Assembly: GCA_947259495.1 (NCBI GenBank)
Contig: CAMYLV010000009.1
Location: 1 to 64,000 of the forward strand
Origin: an uncultured Desulfobacterales bacterium
GTDB taxonomy: Bacteria > Desulfobacterota > Desulfobacteria > Desulfobacterales > JAHEIW01
Direction of reading: 5' to 3'
DNA: 64,000 nt
Shown here: piece by piece, positions 63,445-64,000 of the stretch
Layout of the letters: each line of letters starts with the position of its first letter
Position numbering within the stretch: the first letter of the stretch is position 1
Program-made: the position numbers and the translations under genes
Notes under the pieces: generated by a model
Told to the model about the DNA's origin: nothing
Seen by the model: the letters and a program-made list of their open reading frames with translations, nothing else
Databases searched by the model: none

Positions 63445-64000
63445 TTACTGCCGAATCAAGCTCAAAAAGTATTGGTGGAATCGGGTATCACTCGTCAGTT
63501 CGGGATGAAATGCCGTCGCTAAAAGCTTATTTTCAACTGCCGCAACCGCAGTACCGTCTGCCCGACTGGCAATTTTGACGGCCCGGCCTCGTGTTTGAAC
63601 CAGCCTGGGTGAACGAATAAATATTCCTGGAAACGGGATCGAATCTCCATTTTTCAGGACTTTTACATATAAATCTTCCTGAAAACTGTCTTTTTGCCGC
63701 CCAAAGGCATTACGTTCGACCACAATATCCATTACGCTCAGCAAGGGCTGATCCATTCCAATCGCCTTGGCCATTAAAATCATACCGGCACATGTGCCCC
63801 AGACCGGCCTGTCAACGGCGAATTGACGCAAAGGATCCATCAACTGATACATGACGGCCAATTTGCCGATGGTGGTGCTTTCACCACCCGGTATAATAAG
63901 TCCGTCCAGATCCTCCAGATCTTCGGGCAAGCGCACCTCGACAGCTTCAACACCTATCTGCCGCAGCATGTGGATGTGTTCGATAAATGCGCCCTGCAAT
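63445..64000 (-). CDS. pdxT: Pyridoxal 5'-phosphate synthase glutaminase subunit PdxT (cut by window end)
   Basis: The 184 visible residues lack only the first few amino acids; the frame is open to the window edge and reads '...LQGAFIEH' at the start as PdxT does. It is a class I glutaminase: 'LIIPGGESTTIGKL', the nucleophile Cys in 'VWGTCAGMILMA', 'VERNAFGRQKDSF' and the catalytic His/Glu in 'ATAFHPELT'. It passes ammonia to PdxS to make PLP. pdxS probably lies just beyond the window. PLP demand fits the nearby aminotransferase only in a general way. Confidence 0.95.
   Translation of the reverse strand, partial: LQGAFIEHIHMLRQIGVEAVEVRLPEDLEDLDGLIIPGGESTTIGKLAVMYQLMDPLRQFAVDRPVWGTCAGMILMAKAIGMDQPLLSVMDIVVERNAFGRQKDSFQEDLYVKVLKNGDSIPFPGIFIRSPRLVQTRGRAVKIASRADGTAVAAVENKLLATAFHPELTSDTRFHQYFLSLIRQ

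Overview
The window looks like a chromosomal segment from a sulfate-reducer-type deltaproteobacterium (Desulfobacterota, Desulfobacterales-like). This is an inference from gene content: a probable selenoprotein with a UxxC active site, orphan OadB/OadG sodium-pump subunits, a GEMM riboswitch, a methanogen-type thymidylate synthase, a fused EndoQ-UvrD protein, a TIGR03960-type radical SAM gene beside rng, and intergenic DNA crowded with short palindromic and 7-nt periodic repeats. There is no phage, plasmid, transposase or CRISPR signature, and I recognised no tRNA or rRNA gene.

Layout. 0-1.3 kb: 3' end of an amidase gene, then a DsbA-fold gene with an in-frame TGA followed by a SECIS-like hairpin, broken by a perfect 46-bp tandem duplication. 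1.6-7.3 kb (minus): a BMP/NupOPQ-type nucleoside ABC transporter whose genes are separated by repeat-filled gaps. 7.9-9.5 kb: oadG-oadB. 9.6-10.9 kb (minus): a truncated FGE-like fragment, a hypothetical gene and a YkgJ-type gene. 11-16.1 kb (minus): the conserved origin-proximal cluster rpmH-rnpA-yidD-yidC-jag-mnmE, followed by a perfect parS site. 16.2-20.4 kb (minus): radical SAM gene and rng. 20.7-25.1 kb (plus): a Do-type protease, lemA and two TPM-domain genes, then a c-di-GMP-I riboswitch, a terminator and a small gene. 25.6-31.3 kb: asnS, a lipoprotein/DUF1501 pair and a small membrane protein. 31.9-38 kb: a giant alpha-2-macroglobulin. 38.2-47.1 kb: an SLC13/RCK transporter, nadE, lipoproteins and other small genes, punctuated by a modular ~105-bp repeat. 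47.1-54.4 kb (minus): aminotransferase, thymidylate synthase, gyrB, dnaN and a split RdgC-like pair. 54.7-58.1 kb: EndoQ-UvrD fusion with a C-terminal clamp-binding-like motif. 58.5-64 kb: lytic transglycosylase, SDR, exported AlgH-like protein, lipoprotein, DUF4870 membrane protein and pdxT (cut by the window edge).

How it fits together. The rpmH-mnmE cluster, gyrB-dnaN and the parS sites suggest the window lies near the replication origin, although dnaA, parA and parB are not here. Several genes concern DNA replication and repair (gyrB, dnaN, RdgC-like pair, EndoQ-UvrD, thymidylate synthase). Others concern the cell envelope (YidC/YidD/Jag, A2M, HtrA, LemA/TPM, SLT, BamE-like and several lipoproteins).

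The most notable items are the UxxC selenoprotein candidate, the EndoQ-helicase fusion ending in QLKLF beside dnaN, the modular ~105-bp repeat that repeatedly sits just upstream of start codons, the parS site, and the riboswitch with its small target gene.
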